The notes beneath the pieces were generated by a model. That model was given only the letters and a program-made list of their open reading frames with translations, was not told where the DNA came from and made no database searches. DNA of 22,955 bases from Kouleothrix aurantiaca. Lineage in GTDB: Bacteria > Chloroflexota > Chloroflexia > Chloroflexales > Roseiflexaceae. How positions within the stretch are numbered: the first letter of the stretch is position 1; each line of letters opens with the position of its first letter. The translations under genes and the position numbers were made by a program. Location of the stretch: positions 1 to 22,955 of the forward strand of contig LJCR01000005.1 in the NCBI GenBank assembly GCA_001399705.1, written 5' to 3'. Below are positions 22,744-22,955 of this stretch, piece after piece.

Positions 22744-22933
22744 TCGTGACCTCCTGCAGGATCTGCACCAGACGCTGGCGGCACGCGGCGCGCAGTGCTG
22801 GTGACAGCTGGCTCCAGATCTGATTCGGAGGGACAACGGTCTGTGGTGGTGGGGTGGGCGGTGCTGGTGGCAGGATCTCCAGCGGCAAGGTCAGTTGCTC
22901 CAGCACAGGTGGGCCAAGCGGCGGTTGCTCCAT
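22724..22933 (-). CDS. Small proline-rich protein coupled to the serine recombinase
   Basis: A 69-residue protein with a Pro-rich first half (PPLGPPVLEQLTLPLEILPPAPPTPPP) and a helical second half (IWSQLSPALRAACRQRLVQILQEVTNDARHR). No family name is certain, but short genes of this style often precede recombinases of this type in bacterial elements. The second of two ATGs is chosen, since AGGAGG lies six bases before it; the first ATG touches that site directly. Its 3' end overlaps the recombinase start by 20 bp, so translation is coupled. A role as accessory factor for the recombinase is inferred only from this arrangement. Confidence 0.68.
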   Translation of the reverse strand: MEQPPLGPPVLEQLTLPLEILPPAPPTPPPQTVVPPNQIWSQLSPALRAACRQRLVQILQEVTNDARHR

Positions 22934-22955
22934 CGACATCCTCCTGGTGCATGGC

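Larger units (their letters stand above)
20678..22955 (-). mobile_element. Serine-recombinase element inserted in istB (continues past the window)
   Basis: The element holds a large serine recombinase gene and a short overlapping gene. Its right-hand junction with istB lies within about 15 bp of the recombinase stop codon. Position 20678 is an estimate; the exact crossover could lie between about 20666 and 20690. The other end is beyond the window, so size and cargo are unknown. Confidence 0.6.

Overview
The window looks like an accessory, metal-handling region from a member of the Chloroflexota. This is inferred from the secreted protein at the left edge, whose 'CFPE...FWRENGGLAVFGYPIS' repeat is typical of that phylum, and from the overall mix of gene families. 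No rRNA, tRNA or CRISPR array was seen, so the placement is not proven.

Layout, left to right. (1) The 5' part of a secreted repeat protein gene on the minus strand, with a complete IS1182-type element (about 504-2300) sitting 20 bp upstream of its start codon. (2) A cadmium/lead-type efflux unit on the plus strand: a CmtR-like ArsR-family sensor with its own promoter and operator, then a P1B-type metal ATPase. (3) A convergent thiol-oxidation pair, BdbD/DsbA-like and BdbC/DsbB-like. (4) An IS5-type element (about 6645-7713) with a frame-split transposase. (5) A tight plus-strand run: membrane-anchored cytochrome c, membrane-anchored WD40 propeller, CDF metal transporter. (6) A minus-strand anchored protein of unknown function with a 36-bp tandem repeat, then a minus-strand PhoA-type alkaline phosphatase. 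The latter is followed by a perfect 40-bp palindrome and a relic of a CDF 3' end. (7) A five-gene minus-strand operon read from about 18620 down to 14226: a DtxR/MntR-type regulator, a Tat-exported two-domain multicopper oxidase, a ZIP transporter with an extra N-terminal extracytoplasmic domain, a four-helix membrane protein, and an ICMT/PEMT-like membrane methyltransferase. (8) A gene graveyard (about 18950-19950) with broken pieces of lgt, an EamA/DMT permease and a P-type ATPase, then an ORF-free stretch. (9) A 5'-truncated istB (IS21), interrupted near its P-loop by an element carrying a large serine recombinase and a small coupled partner gene, which runs off the right edge.

How the genes may work together (inference). 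Several units deal with soft or transition metals at the cell surface: efflux (P1B ATPase, CDF), uptake (ZIP) and metal oxidation (multicopper oxidase). Regulation would come from a CmtR-like sensor and a MntR-like sensor. The ligands visible in the DtxR-family protein match five of the six MntR positions, so manganese is the best guess for operon (7). The most interesting candidate system is that operon: a regulator, an exported oxidase, and a transporter that starts on the oxidase stop codon and carries its own outer domain, as if oxidation and import of the metal were coupled. The right end and the two IS elements show that the region is in flux.
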